A program made the position numbers and the translations under genes. Below, in pieces: positions 10,071-30,330 of a stretch of 64,000 nucleotides of DNA (within the stretch, counting starts at the first letter, position 1; every line of letters begins with the position of its first letter). Under the pieces are notes generated by a model that was not told where the DNA came from, did not search any database, and saw only the letters and a list, made by a program, of their open reading frames with translations. Source of the DNA: Lucifuga dentata (Eukaryota > Chordata > Actinopteri > Ophidiiformes > Bythitidae); the NCBI GenBank assembly GCA_014773175.1, contig VXCM01000762.1, positions 1-64,000 of the forward strand, read 5' to 3'.

Positions 10071-12880
10071 GATATGGAGCTGGAAGTGTTTTCAGCGCTA
10101 GCAGGCGGACGAAGTAAACAAGTCTGTCACGTAGTCATACTTCAGGCTTTCTGCGTGTACAGGCTGGAAACAGACGATATATTTATTTCGGAAAGATGGC
10201 GTGTTTTAGGTTTATATCGGGCAAAAAGTTTGATACTTTATAAATATCAGCGGGGCTTTGTTAGCTAGCTTCACTTGTCACTTGGCTTGGCTGCAGAAGC
10301 GGCTAGCTCGTCAGTAAGCTAGCCAGCTGACTGATGAGTGGATGTAAACAGGACTCTGTCTAAAAGATTCCAAACAAATGCTTATTTATCATAATATTTG
10401 TCAGAAACCTTCAGATATATTACATTAATGATCCTATCTGGTTATCTGAGGAAATTCTCTTATTGATGTTGGAGTTACAAATGTATTCAATGTAATGAAA
10501 TGACATATAGTTACATCATATTGTGCAGCAGATGGAGATTAAAATCATTCAGACTCATTGTACTTTCTTCCAGGGATCTCTGTGGCTGCTCCAAGCTTAT
10601 ACTGGGCACCTTTGATTTAGGAGCCCTCTGCATGGCTCACACAGTGCTTATAAATCTCTCATAAACAAAGCAGTTTCACAGAAGACCACTGCAGAATGTT
10701 ATCAGAGCAAAATCAGTGTTTCCTTGTGCATTTTAACATCTGGGTTCTGAATGCAGTTGTCAACAATTACTCTTCTAGCCAGGATATATGTTATTAATCA
10801 TAAAGGCCATTTTAATCAGTTGCAAGTAATAATTTATAGGATTTTCTAATGGGAATTCACAACAAATTCGCATTCACTGTTTTTTATGAAGGCAAGATTG
10901 TCGGCTTTTGCAGGCCTTTGTCTGATGAGAGGTGTTTGCATTGTATATTCAGGTCACAAATTCTGGTGTGTAAGTGCTGCCTTGTGTCAGCCGTACCACA
11001 ATACTGCATGTCTCTAAACATTTCAGACTGAAGTTCTTTGCGGATTTTCTTGCATGCTGCGAAACTGAACTCAAAATATCTTTCCTGTCCAGGCTTCTAC
11101 ATGAAACCTAAGCAAACAAGAAAACATACGAATGCATGCTTACTGTGCATATTAATCATCTGAATCAAGGCTAAGACTATGTGCCATATAATCCAATGAC
11201 TGAGTTACTGTGGCATTAGAATAGCCTGTTATGTAATTGCACTGTTCAGGCAGCCCTTGAGGCCTTATTTGACTTTATGTCATTTCATATTGACAAAAGC
11301 CATGTAGAGAGCAAAACTCAGATTTGGATAGATTATTTTTTAATCCTAAGGGGTGGATGCAATGTTGTTCCTTGCAGCAATATGGTCAGTGTGACTTAAA
11401 TACCTGCAGGCTGAGCTGTTGTGGCTGATGTAGGATGAACAGAGCTCAGGCTGTGCTGTGAGGAGGTGATGGGCTCTGTCTGTCTGCCTACACATGCGAG
11501 GCAGAGCTGAGCAGAAAACAAGCAGGGAATTTGTACAAGTGTATAAGTGCTTGTTTCTTGCTTGTACACGACTGTTATACTATATAGAGTATGAACATTT
11601 TGCTGTTATCGGTTACTTGCTGCTATCAGTAGATTCAGATTCAGCTTTTATTGCCCGGGAGAGGGGCAGGCAACAGTATGTTGATTGCGTTTGTTGGTAC
11701 AGAGGGGTGTTTCAGTTAATGCAGCAACCCAAGACAGATTTATGTTCTTTTGTGAGCTCTGTAGCGGCTCCACGTCTTACTGGATATTCCTCCTGAAACT
11801 CTGGCAACCACAGTAAATGTGCCTTCTCTGTTCCTCCATCTCCCTTATGCTTTTTTTTTTCCCTCCTTCAGTTCACCACTCTGAATAATCGCTATAAATC
11901 ATTCCCTCTCATCCTTGTTTGGCGGCTGGCTTTCTCACTCCTCCTCCTCCTCCCTCTGCGCGTCCTCGCTTTATCTGGGTGAAAGTTCGCCTACGTGCTC
12001 AGAATCCTATTAAAGGCTCCAGGCGGAGACTCAGCCTGTGTGTAATGCCTGTTCAGTGACTGTGCGCATGCTCACACCATCTTCCTTATGCTTTGTATCT
12101 GGGATCATTTGAGGGCACGCTTTACAGTGTTCTGTGGGTTGGTGACGCTTCCTTGTTACTCTGATAAAATCACCTTTTCTGTCATTTGCACAGAACTAAA
12201 TATGAATGGAAGCTAGTGACTGAAGGGATTTTAGCATATTGTCAAGCTCAAACAGAGGACATGTCAGAGACTGTTTCGAAGGACTGCAATCACAGAGGTT
12301 TCTTTTCCTCCTCTCAGGAATGCACAGCATAATAAAACCTTATGGATAAGGCCAGTTAATTTTGGAATGTTACAAACCGTTGTAAGCTCGTCATTAAAAA
12401 AGGTCTTGATCGCTGAATTAGCCTCATCACAATTACAAAGACTGCCGCTAATATGGTGCATATTAGATTAAATTCCAGTTTAAAAAGGGGTTTCCTGATT
12501 ACCCATCAGTTAAAGATTTATACACGTAACCACAACTTCACCGTTTGGAATCCATATGGGATCATTTGTTACATGCTTCCTCTTTTCTCTCTCACCAGCT
12601 TTCATGTCACTCTTGAATGTACTATCTAATAGAAAGGGAAAATGCCTAAAAAAATTAATAATAATAATAATAATAATAACATGCTTATTATTATTACTGG
12701 CAAATGTTACACAAAAACAACATCATTTTGCCACTGCTAATACTTAACCATTACAGTACAGTACACCATAGTAACTGCACATCACTTTGTCATGTTGTTA
12801 ATTCCTTAAAATGTAAGAGGATTTCTTGAAGATAGTTGCAAAAATAACTTTAATTTGCTAAATGGAAGCTGTCTATCTAG
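10071..12880. other. Non-coding interval upstream of pfkfb4
   Basis: AT-rich sequence with an (AAT/TTA)n run near 12655-12680 and GC-richer patches near 11930-12070. No protein-coding exon was identified. It would be intron 1 if the 9962 exon belongs to pfkfb4. Confidence 0.4.
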
Positions 12881-12884
12881 AATA

Positions 12885-13620
12885 GAATTGAATTTAATTG
12901 AATCAAATCGAATCGAATCTACTTGAGAAATTTGTTTTGGACTCCAAGTTGCCACACTTACAGCCACTACACACATTCAGAAGCAAAACCGCAACTCTCA
13001 TCCATGAGTAATACATAACATATACCACAATCAACATCAAATGTAAATGTTGTATTGCACAAACCCCGCGACGTCTACATGTGACCTCATTGTAGACTAT
13101 TAAGAACTTTGACTGATACAAATACAAAAGAGTTCTTAAACCTTTTTAATGTTAGTCAGCATGGAACTCTATGTCTTCTGCCAGAAGGTAACAGTTCATA
13201 GAATCATTCAGAATACTTCTTTCAGTGTACATTGTTCATAAAGAGACTGAAGACTGTGATGATCTTTCTGACCTCTGATTTTCATGGCGGTCTGTGCCAA
13301 GTGTATTAACTTTGATTTCACTTTTGCAGAGAGATCTCCAGACCATGCTGTCATTCCTTATCTGATTATGTTTTCTAAAACAGCCTGGTAGGACAGAAGC
13401 ATGATTTTTTTTGATGAACTCCATACAAGTGCAATCTGGTAAAAAGTACATTCTCTGATGTAAACGAGAGCAAACCCATTCAACATGAGTATTCCAGGTA
13501 AAAGTGCACCAAGGTACTTATAGGACTGGATTTGTGCAATAGACTGGTCACAAATAGTCATAGAACTGTGGTCACCCACCGCCTTAGCATCAGATACAAT
13601 CTCCTCGATGTTCTTTATGT
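12885..13620 (-). mobile_element. Decayed LINE 3' end (reverse transcriptase C-terminal remnant)
   Basis: The minus strand encodes a remnant with the KYLGALLPG box preceded by IAQIQSY, then a region like the C-terminal RT domain (SYQAVLENIIR) and frameshifts. The element ends toward low coordinates in ATCAAATCGAATCGAATC-like tail repeats (about 12885-12920), as many fish LINEs do. It directly abuts an inverted-repeat element at 13621. Confidence 0.6.
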
Positions 13621-14206
13621 TTAAAGGACCATACTATCCATTTGGCATGTTTGAACCTAATATATTCAATTTTCATACGCATAAGGTTACTGACAACCAT
13701 TTCCCAAAGTATTTCAGCTTTCCTGATATTTTGCAAAACCTCTTAATCTTTCAAAATTAAATATTCAAGTGATACACCCACCTTAAAAATTGATGTTTCG
13801 CCTGCTAATAGTTACACAAAATTATGAAGTCACAGTCATTTAAATTTTTCAATAAACACAGGTCTTCTTTTGGGACTATATTCCCTGGTGGAGACATACA
13901 TTCACTCCATGCATTTTATTGTGCTTAAACGCTAAAATTACACAACTTCTAAAAAAAAAAAACCTGAATACACATCTTGTTTGTGATGATGGATTACCTA
14001 TCCCAAGAACGTTTCAAGTATCAACAAGCTGATTTTAATAGCGTACCAGAATGAACTGAAACAGTGGTGGGCTGGAAGGTAGGAAAACAATTTTCAATTC
14101 ACCGTCCCAGTAGTATGCTTTGGGAAATGATTGTCAGTAACGTTACATGTATGGAAATTGAATATATTAGACTCAAACATGCAAAATGGGTGGTATGGTC
14201 CTTTAA
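13621..14206. mobile_element. Foldback MITE copy A (TTAAAGGACCATAC family)
   Basis: It begins TTAAAGGACCATAC and ends GGTATGGTCCTTTAA. About 90 bases at each end are near-perfect inverted complements, including GCATGTTTGA, TAATATATTCAA and CATTTCCCAAAG. There is no coding capacity. The same family recurs at 26120, 27138, 37429, 52747 and 55742, with fragments at 15377 and 24190. Confidence 0.85.
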
Positions 14207-14363
14207 GTGTTTGCTGTCACACCATGCTGCAAACTCCCTTATTTCCAAATGATAAGTGGTTATGTCCTCTTGCTTACAAAGTAAACTTAAAATTACAAAA
14301 TCATCTGAGTATTAACAAATGTAGTTCTGTGAGTGCTTAGCTGAGCACTTATTTATATACACT

Positions 14364-14696
14364 ACAGACCAGAAGTTTGAGGCCATGCCCAGATTTAGCC
14401 AGCTATTGAATAGAAGGTTAAAACACATCAGCGAGGGAGCTGGAACACAACTGGAGTGCCAGTGCACTAACACAGACTGGGTATGCCTTCATTAAAAATC
14501 ATTTCTGTAGCCATAGTGGCTACATAATGCTCTTCTTGACAAATTCTTCTTGAAAACTATTTAATTACATTTATTTTAGATATTCTCGTATAATTTCCTG
14601 CAGAATAAATAGTAAAACAAACGGTGCATTAATGTTTTTTTTTTTGTTTTGTTTTTTTAATTGGGGTGGGGTGGGGGGCTCAAACTTCTGGCCTGT
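14364..14696. mobile_element. Short inverted-repeat element with ACAGRCCAGAAGTTTGAG termini
   Basis: The left end at 14364-14384 and the right end at 14677-14696 are inverted complements with one difference. The interior is non-coding and includes poly-T/poly-G near 14635-14676. Flanking TA-rich sequence is compatible with a Tc1/mariner-type non-autonomous element; class is inferred. Confidence 0.6.
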
Positions 14697-15376
14697 AACA
14701 TACAGTGTGAAAAGGACTATCTGACTAATAAACTGTGCTGGTAGTTCAAGGTTAAAGTTGTGTGTGAGAGGTATTTTTAGGCATTTCTAGAAGCTTGGAG
14801 GTGGGTGTCTTGCTGATGGGATTAGACGCAGACTGACTGGTCTGGGTCAGCTGTGACCTCTGACCTCAGACGGATGCTGACTTGATAAAACAGTTATCAG
14901 ATTCTGAATGGAGTAATACCTCCTCAGTATATTTCCTAAAAGAACGTTTTGAAAAATACAGAAGAATCAATCCATCCTGACTTAATGGCATACTTGATAA
15001 AAAGTGGTGGGCATATAGTGCCACTTGGTGTTACAAGAGTGACACTACATTAATACGACTGTAGACAAAACGTCTTTATCTTGCTAGACAGGCTTCCTGT
15101 TTCAAGGGTTTATCATTACAGCTCATTAAGTTATTTAAGTGGCATAATTTAATCATTATTTGTAACTGAAACTTGGATGATATTGTCAGGTGAGAGTTAT
15201 GCAGCGCTGTTTCTGTCCGCTGCTGCTTTTTTGTTGCAGCTTTTGTGAAGTAGTCATTTTTTCTCTGAGGTTTCTGTGGTCTGTGTGTATAAATGCAAAT
15301 CTCTTATAGTTTTTGTTGGTGAATAAGATGTCTCCGTGATAGACATCTGGAGAGGAGAAATGGTTTGAAATGAGCA

Positions 15377-15449
15377 TACTGATGATTTTGCATGTTTGAG
15401 CCCAATAAATACAACCCTCATGCACATTACATTACTGCCAACCATTTAT
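15377..15449. mobile_element. Fragment G of the TTAAAGG foldback family
   Basis: The terminal-repeat interior is recognisable (TTTTGCATGTTTGAGCCCAA, then ATTACATTACTGCCAACCAT), but the TTAAAGGACC tip is degraded. Confidence 0.55.
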
Positions 15450-15479
15450 TTATTTACATAACACTGAATTTATCCCAGC

Positions 15480-15518
15480 AGTCATTAGGTGAGAGGCAGC
15501 ACCAGCCCATCACAGGCT

Positions 15519-15556
<38 letters not shown>

Positions 15557-15745
15557 CTTTCACACTCATTCACACCTACGGTCAATTTAGAGTTTCCAGT
15601 TCACCTTACCTGCATATCTTTGGAGGTGGAAGGAAACTGGAGCACATGGGGAGAACATGCAAACTCCACACAGAAAGGACCTAGTCAAACAGAACCCAGG
15701 ACCTTCTTGCTGTGAGGCAACAGTGCTAACCACCAAGTCACAGTG
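15480..15745. repeat. Common teleost interspersed repeat with (CA)n
   Basis: After (CA)16 at 15521-15552 comes the widespread fish repeat module with CACACCTACGGTCAATTTAG, ACATGGGGAGAACATGCAAA, CCCAGGACCTTCTTGCTGTG and GTGCTAACCACC. I recognise it as a high-copy repeat seen in many fish genomes, but cannot name its class with certainty. Confidence 0.65.
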
Positions 15746-15779
15746 TTAACCTTAGCCATTGTATATTAAAAAAAATAAA

Positions 15780-15905
15780 CAAAAAAAAAAACAAAACATA
15801 TTTGTAAAGGAAACACTTAGATTACTATTTTTGTCTGCAAAANAAAAAAAAAAACAAAACATATTTGTAAAGGAAACACTTAGATTACTATTTTTGTCTG
15901 CAAAA
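15780..15905. other. Assembly duplication around N at 15843
   Basis: A poly-A-led stretch containing CATATTTGTAAAGGAAACAC occurs twice in direct orientation on the two sides of one N. It has the same signature as the other N junctions. Confidence 0.8.
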
Positions 15906-16592
15906 ATTGTTTCCTCCCATGGCTTGGTTTACTATTTAAAATGTTCTCAGTAAAATGACTGCCACTGGAAAAACAGACACTTGCAAACACACAAAATGAA
16001 TATGATTAATGGCACAAAATACACAGCACATAATTTTTCCTCCTCCGTGCGGTGTATCTGTGTATTTTGGAAAGGTTTCATGATAAAGTTGAGGTGGTGA
16101 TATTTGCTTTGAGGAGGATGTGTGGGCCTGTCGGTGTGAGGCCCGTGATCATGTCGTGTAAAAGTTGAGGCTCCGTTATTTTTCGTGTCCGCACTCAGCA
16201 CGCCCTCCTTACTCCGGCTCTGCTCTCTGATTGGCCGCTGCGCCTCTCCGTCTCTTTTCCTATTGGCTCATTTCACAGCTGCATTCACTGTCCATGTGTG
16301 CTGCATGTGGACTGCAGAATGCCTGTTTTGCTTTTTATCTGTTTGTCGATTTTCTGTCACTTTCCCTCAGTATCATTACGGTAAAAATGTTGTCGCTTCT
16401 GTTTGATTGCGAAGTTTTCAACAGTTTAAATGTTAAAATGTGTCTTAGTGTCGAAAATAAATACTTTGTAAACTGAAAAATATTAACTTATATTTATTTC
16501 AATTACCGTATGTCTGTGAGTTATGTTACATTTATTAATAGGACACTTTACAGATTCCGTAAACAGTAATATCATTTATACGCGAGAATGGT

Positions 16593-16726
16593 GGCCAGGT
16601 CTCTCTTGAAAAAGAGATTTTTATCTCAATGAGATCTACCTGGTAAAATAAAGGCCAANGCCAGGTCTCTCTTGAAAAAGAGATTTTTATCTCAATGAGA
16701 TCTACCTGGTAAAATAAAGGCCAAAT
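16593..16726. repeat. LINE/SINE 3' tail remnant, duplicated around N
   Basis: The unit CTCTTGAAAAAGAGATTTTT ... CAATGAGATCTACCTGGTAA, then AATAAAGG, resembles the conserved 3' tail of fish L2/CR1-like LINEs and their SINEs. It appears twice (16593-16658 and from 16660) around one N at 16659, so the second copy is probably an assembly product. Confidence 0.65.
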
Positions 16727-17204
16727 TAAAAAATAAAGAAAGAAATATGTTTTATTTTCAATGAAGAATCTCAAAGTGCTACGCATTTGATTGGATATTT
16801 ATATAAAATATTTGTCATTAATAATCTTTGTAATGTGTAAGTACTTGTGCATTTTAAGTCATCACTGTAAAAATAATTAAATAAAATACTTGAAATTGAA
16901 CTGGTTGAAACGAGTTTTACATGCCATATAGTTGTGTCCGATGTTTCATCCTTTGGTCATAGCGTCTGGCATTTTAGTAATAATACTGTCACCACAAAAT
17001 AGTTAATGTGAAAATATTATTGATCCTTGGAAAATAGTAATAATACAATGTGATTAAATCGTATGGTAAGTACAGTAACAAGTTACTGTTGTTTTCCTCT
17101 AACTTTTCGTTGCGCGTAGTTTCCTGCCGTTACGGTAATGAGAAGCCGCTGTTTCTCAGCTGATATATGACATGCATCCCCCTGAAACCTGCTGAAGCAG
17201 ATTG

Positions 17205-17211
17205 TATTTAA
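17205..17211 (+). promoter_or_regulatory. pfkfb4: TATA-like box of pfkfb4
   Basis: TATTTAA lies about 50 bases before the start codon at 17259. This places transcription start near 17235 and implies a very short leader that still contains the uORF at 17242. Confidence 0.45.
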
Positions 17212-17241
17212 GTCCATCGCTTCAGTTTGACGGTGAGAGGC

Positions 17242-17258
17242 ATGGTGCGACATCCAAG

Positions 17259-17265
<7 letters not shown>
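17242..17265 (+). promoter_or_regulatory. Upstream ORF overlapping the pfkfb4 start codon
   Basis: ATG GTG CGA CAT CCA AGA TGT TAG is a seven-codon ORF in another frame. Its last codons overlap the main ATG at 17259-17261, so initiation there would compete directly with initiation of the enzyme. Confidence 0.5.
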
Positions 17266-25346
<8,081 letters not shown>

Positions 25347-26119
25347 TCACCTGCACTTCCTGTTCCAATGCAGACCTCATCCACCATTTCTGTTGGGCTG
25401 TCTGACCAGCATGACCTCATTACGGGACCAATCATGTCCAGATACGAGGACAGCTTCATCCCAAATAAAGAGAAATGAGCCCTTACATCTTAACAGTAAA
25501 GCACTTCTTACTAAATATAATCCATTTTTCTACATCTGTCCAGACATGTCCTGTATGTTATTGTAGCTTGAATCCCAGTGACACAGACTAAAGGAAAATT
25601 ACTATTTTTTTTATATGTGGGTCCAGTTTTATCACATTGATAATGTTCCTTTAACATTGAAGGATCTTTCTCCATAATTCTATTTGATTTTGTGGCATAT
25701 TGTTTGCTGAGTAAACATACATGCGCTTCCAGTGTTTCTGAAGATGTTATTCTATGGATCACGTGTCCTAACCTGGCAGGAGACGTGAAGAAAGCTACTA
25801 AAAGCTACCTGCAATGCCATTAATCCCCAAATTAATTGTTTATCCTGTCGAGCAGAAGCATGAATGTTTGTGGTTCACCTGTCAGGCAGGTGTGAGTTTG
25901 TAAAACAGAATTTTTGCACGCCTAAAAAACAGCCGCTGTGCTTGGCTTTAAGAAATAAGAAAGAAATAAAGAAGAAATCATTAAAATGAATCTCAAACAT
26001 TCCAAAATGAAGATAAAACCCTGACAACACTAAGCTGACAGTTATTTTGTACATGCAACTAACAGGATATGTTACTTTGCCAAGAAAGACTTGTTTTCAA
26101 CATGTTTTCATTTACTAAA

Positions 26120-26692
26120 TTAAAAGGACCATACTGGCGATTTTTCCATGTTCAAGCCCAATAAATACTAACTACTTCACATTACATTACTGCCTACATC
26201 TTCCAAAATACAAAACCATATTTTAGTTTTCGTGCCAAATCCCCTAATCTTTTAAAATCAAAAACATCCACCTTAAAATGCAATGTTTCTTCTGCTAACA
26301 CGCATGACTGTAGAGGACACAGTTGTTTTAATTTCTCAGTGGAAGCTATCTTCTCCTGGGACTTTATTCCCTGGCAGAGACATACATTTTCTTGTGTAGC
26401 TCCATGTTGAATCCCTGTTAAAACTCTAAAATCTGTTACTTTGACAAAAATTTAATATAAGACTTGTTCGCTGTGATGGATTACGTATTTCAAGCACATT
26501 TCAAGTCTCTACAAGTTGATTTTTAATAGCGTAGTGGAATGAACTGAAAGCAATGGCACACTGGAAGTAGGAAAAACAATGCTAATATTTACTGCTTCAC
26601 TAGTGTGTTTTGGAAAATGGTTGGCAGTAATGTAATGTGCAGGTTGAATTTATTGGGCTCAAACATGCAAAGTCACTGGTTTGGTCCTTTAA
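26120..26692. mobile_element. Foldback MITE copy B
   Basis: Begins TTAAAAGGACCATACTGG and ends GGTTTGGTCCTTTAA, with long inverted ends like copy A. It lies within the distal 3' UTR of pfkfb4 if the signal at 27072 is used. Confidence 0.8.
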
Positions 26693-26736
26693 GCCAGATT
26701 TCAGAAATGCATTAGTCATACTAGAAACTTTCCTAA

Positions 26737-26776
<40 letters not shown>

Positions 26777-27071
26777 NCATTTTTTTTTTTTGTTGCCAAC
26801 TTTCAGGATTTAAAAGTTTTCAGTTCATAGATTCAACATCCAGCGATCACAAGTGGTTTTGTAGTTTTGTTTATCCTGTTTCTGAGTATTAAAGGTGCTG
26901 TGCAAAGTGTAACTGTGTTTGATACGTCTAAAATTGAAATGTATATGTTGTCTTTTGTTGAGAATTTTATGTACCGGTATTCACATGTACCATTATACAT
27001 TTGTTTCTGTATATTACTGTGCTGAAAATATTATTCAAAATGCCTTGCTCCTCTTCAAGTTTCAAACTGTC

Positions 27072-27077
27072 AATAAA
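27072..27077 (+). terminator. Distal polyadenylation signal of pfkfb4
   Basis: AATAAA in the context CTGTCAATAAAGCTTGAATG, followed by a GT/T-rich stretch. This is the best terminal signal before the arpc4 transcript that comes from the other strand. Confidence 0.5.
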
Positions 27078-27137
27078 GCTTGAATGTGTAAGGAAATACT
27101 GTCTTGGTATTGTTGTTCAGCAGCTTACGCTGACTTG

Positions 27138-27668
27138 TTAAAGGACCATACTGGCCATTTTGAATGTTTGAGCCTAATATATTCAATTTTCATACATGTT
27201 ACGTTACTGACAATCATTTCCCAAAGGACAAAACTATTTCAGCTCTCCTGATATTTTGCAAAATCTCTTAATCTTTCAAAATCAAATATTCAAGCGATAC
27301 ATCCACCTTAAAAATCGATGTTTCGCCTGCTAATATTTACACAGCCTTATGTCATTCAAAATTTTCCATAAAATGGAGACATAAATTCACGCCGCGCTTT
27401 TTATTGCACTTAAATGCCAAAATTAAATTACTTTGAAAAAAACCTGAATACACGTCTTGTTCCCAAGAACATTTCAAGTATCAACAAGTTAATTTTAATA
27501 GCATACCAGAATGAACTGAAACCAATGGCGGTCTGGAAGGTAGGGAAAAAAAAAAATGTAACTCACCGTTCCAGTAGTATGCTTTGGGAAATGATTGTCA
27601 GTAAAGTACTGTAACAAGTATGAAAACTGAATATATTAGACTAAATAAACATGCTAAATGGCCGGTAT
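27138..27668. mobile_element. Foldback MITE copy C
   Basis: Begins TTAAAGGACCATACTGGCC. The right end reaches ATGGCCGGTATA but lacks the final GGTCCTTTAA. It lies between the convergent pfkfb4 and arpc4 3' ends. Confidence 0.8.
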
Positions 27669-27740
27669 AAAATTTATTAACTATTATCTATATATGTTCA
27701 AAACAACACAGCATCACTAAAATACACAAAGCATAATGTT

Positions 27741-27746
27741 TTTATT
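27741..27746 (-). terminator. Polyadenylation signal of arpc4
   Basis: TTTATT on the plus strand (AATAAA on the minus strand), about 470 bases past the arpc4 stop codon. Confidence 0.45.
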
Positions 27747-27940
27747 CATCTCCAACGCCAATACGTACAATTATTTCCATCATCAATAGGATCTACTCTG
27801 TGCTAAGACCTTAACGTGCATCAGTTCATTTCCATTGTGGTTTCAGGTCTGTCGTAACAAAAACATAGCAAAAATGAAATATATGTGCACATAATATATA
27901 TATTTAAAAAACAAACCATTTAAATTATCTAAGAAAATCT

Positions 27941-28075
27941 CCTGTGCTCATAAATATTGATTATAAAAGTCTTTGTTAAGGACCTGCCCTCATTTTACCT
28001 CATGATGTAAAGGCAGAAATTCATGTAAGATTTGAATAGTTCTTATGTACAAATATCAATATTTATGAGCACAGG
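27941..28075. repeat. Perfect 20-bp inverted repeat in the arpc4 3' UTR
   Basis: CCTGTGCTCATAAATATTGA at 27941-27960 is exactly complemented at 28056-28075, with a 95-base loop. A further pair, GGACCTGCCCT (27980) and AGGGCAGATCC (28092), is inverted but not nested with it. Confidence 0.85.
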
Positions 28076-28214
28076 CATGTTTTAATGATAAAGGGCAGAT
28101 CCCATCAGCCAGAACATGTTTACATCTTATCTTTTATCTGGTCTCTGCTTCTGATGTCATCTCTCCACAGTGACGGCCAAAATTGCAAAAGGAATGTATT
28201 CTGGGAATTTTGTC

Positions 28215-30240
28215 TCAGAACTGCAAGAGTAAAATAAAACAATGTCAAACCTCCAATAAAGCTGAAAGACACTACGAAAGGCACAATAAAAAATGATGGA
28301 AAAACAACTCATTTTCTAAATAGTGCCACAGCCGTGCAAGTAACGAGCCAAATAAAAATGTTGAGAAACTCAGACTCACGTTTTTGAGGAACTCCTCAGC
28401 GACGATGCGGGCGCGAGCGTTGACAGACAGCTTCATCTCACTGATCTCCTTGTCAATTTCCTCCATGAAATGAATGACAAAGTCCACCAGTTTATGCTTG
28501 TACATCTGCTCTGTGTGGAAGTTGGTGATGAGAAAGCTGATGTCGTAGCCCTGCGAGGAGAAGAGTGTTAAAGATCCTGTCATCAGATGTGTGTTTGAGC
28601 TGAATATGATGAACTTTAAACAGAAAGAAATGGCGCTAATGTAACTGTGACGGTCGTATTCTGAACCGGCCCTTACCTCCACTGGTTTCCTCCTTAAGAT
28701 GAAGAAGTTCTCCGCTCTCATCATCATGAAGCGCATGAATTTATGGCACAGAATCTTCTCAATCTCATCTGCCTGCAGCAGTACCATGTCCAATGTTCAA
28801 CAGTGTCCAGCGATATAAAGTGAAGAGAAAATGCAGGGAAAATATTGAGTCCCTGAGAGTAAATAAACAGTTCACAATGAAACTACCAAGTGTCTGTGCT
28901 GCAAATGCTGCTTTTAAAATCTAATTTTCATGCTGATTTTTCTATTAGGGTTGAAATCATCTGTATTGATTTTTATGGCTAAATCTCGTAACTTGCTGAC
29001 TAGCAAACAGCAGCCTGACTGACCTGCTTGACAGCAATGCTGACTCTGACAGAGTTGATGGAGCCCTCGATCAGAACCTTCTCCTTGTCATTACGGCTGA
29101 TGATAACAGGCTGGAGAAGCAACTCTTTACTACTCCTAAAAGGTGGCAAAAAAAAGAGAAAAACACAAACATTTAATGTTCCGTCATAAACACAGTTTTC
29201 CTACAGATTGCCCTGTTGCCACTACATTATTCATATGGATGAGCAGAGCTGTAAGACATTTATGTAAGATTGCACGCATTATGTGGTTTTAATCTTAGAG
29301 AGACACTCAAAGTTGTGGAAACACTCACCGTACTTCCACCTCGGGCTTGTTGTGTCTCTCCACCACTTGGGAGGAGAAATTCTCCAGGCAGAGGGCGGCC
29401 TGCAGCGTGGCACGCACGGCGTTGAGATATGGGCGCAAAGTTGCTGTCTGAGGGGAGAAGGTGACGAAGAATAGATGAGGAGCAATCCTAAAGAAGCATG
29501 GCTGCATCAACAGGTAGGTGCTACTGAATGGCAATTAAGAGGTGTGAATCGTTTGTGAATTTAGAATTTCTGAGGGGGCTAAATCAGGTGTGCAGAACTG
29601 GTTTAAAGCCACCTTTATGGATAACAACCAGCAAGTATTATCATGGCAGGTTGGACTACTTTATCCATCTTGTAACTCATAAAACCCTGAGCAAATGTGG
29701 AACTTGCAAATGTGCAAGTTGTAATCACAAGCACATTAAGAATTATATTACTCCCACAAAAAAATATTACAGTCCGTGTTCACTTCCGTACAGGTGCAGC
29801 ACGTTATGCACGTAGTGAGATTAACAAAGAAATGGGTGAATAAAAGCTTTCTAGTAAGAAACATCCTCATCATCATCAGCTGGTAGCAGCTGCAGCAGAG
29901 CCACGTCATTAAACAAGTGTGTCCTCCCTTATCCATCGCTGTATATCTTAAATAGTAATATTACAAAGCAGCCATAATAGCGAACATATTAATAATTTCT
30001 GTAAGAGAGATACAAATTCCTCTGCTGATTTTTTCTTTTAGCTAGTACGCCGACCAGCTAACGTTAGCTAGCTAGCTGCTCAGCTAGTTCAAATGATTCC
30101 AGTGGAATAAACCGAGTTGTGTGTATGTGGTTGTATTATCAGGCGGAGAGCGACAACAACCGTCTGATAATGCGGTATAATGTATTAAACCGTAAAAACC
30201 ACGTAAATTTTTAACATAAATATGAAAGCTGTCTTACCAT
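28215..30240 (-). CDS. arpc4: Actin-related protein 2/3 complex subunit 4
   Basis: ARPC4 (p20) pairs with ARPC2 to form the core of the Arp2/3 complex that nucleates branched actin. Minus-strand exons: 30238-30240, 29329-29447, 29024-29135, 28677-28772, 28380-28550, 28215-28220. They give 168 residues, the same length as human. The protein reads [20 protein letters not shown], then [59 protein letters not shown] and ends AEEFLKNF. It is nearly identical to the human protein. Exon 1 encodes only the initiator Met, and the last exon only Phe plus TGA. No defects were seen. The promoter side faces the rab7a 3' end, and the gene is convergent with pfkfb4. Confidence 0.97.
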
Positions 30241-30330
30241 TTCTCTGTGTGAGGAGAGGCGGCCAAAGGCGGAAGTAGCGACACTTGCTTTGCGCTTACG
30301 TCATCATACGGGAACTCTGAGCGGCTGCTT
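30241..30330 (-). promoter_or_regulatory. arpc4: arpc4 core promoter and 5' UTR
   Basis: A short CpG-containing block just upstream of the ATG carries an ETS-like GGCGGAAGT (from 30269) and a CRE/ATF-like TACGTCAT (30297-30304). This is typical of a TATA-less housekeeping promoter; site assignment is by consensus only. Confidence 0.5.
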
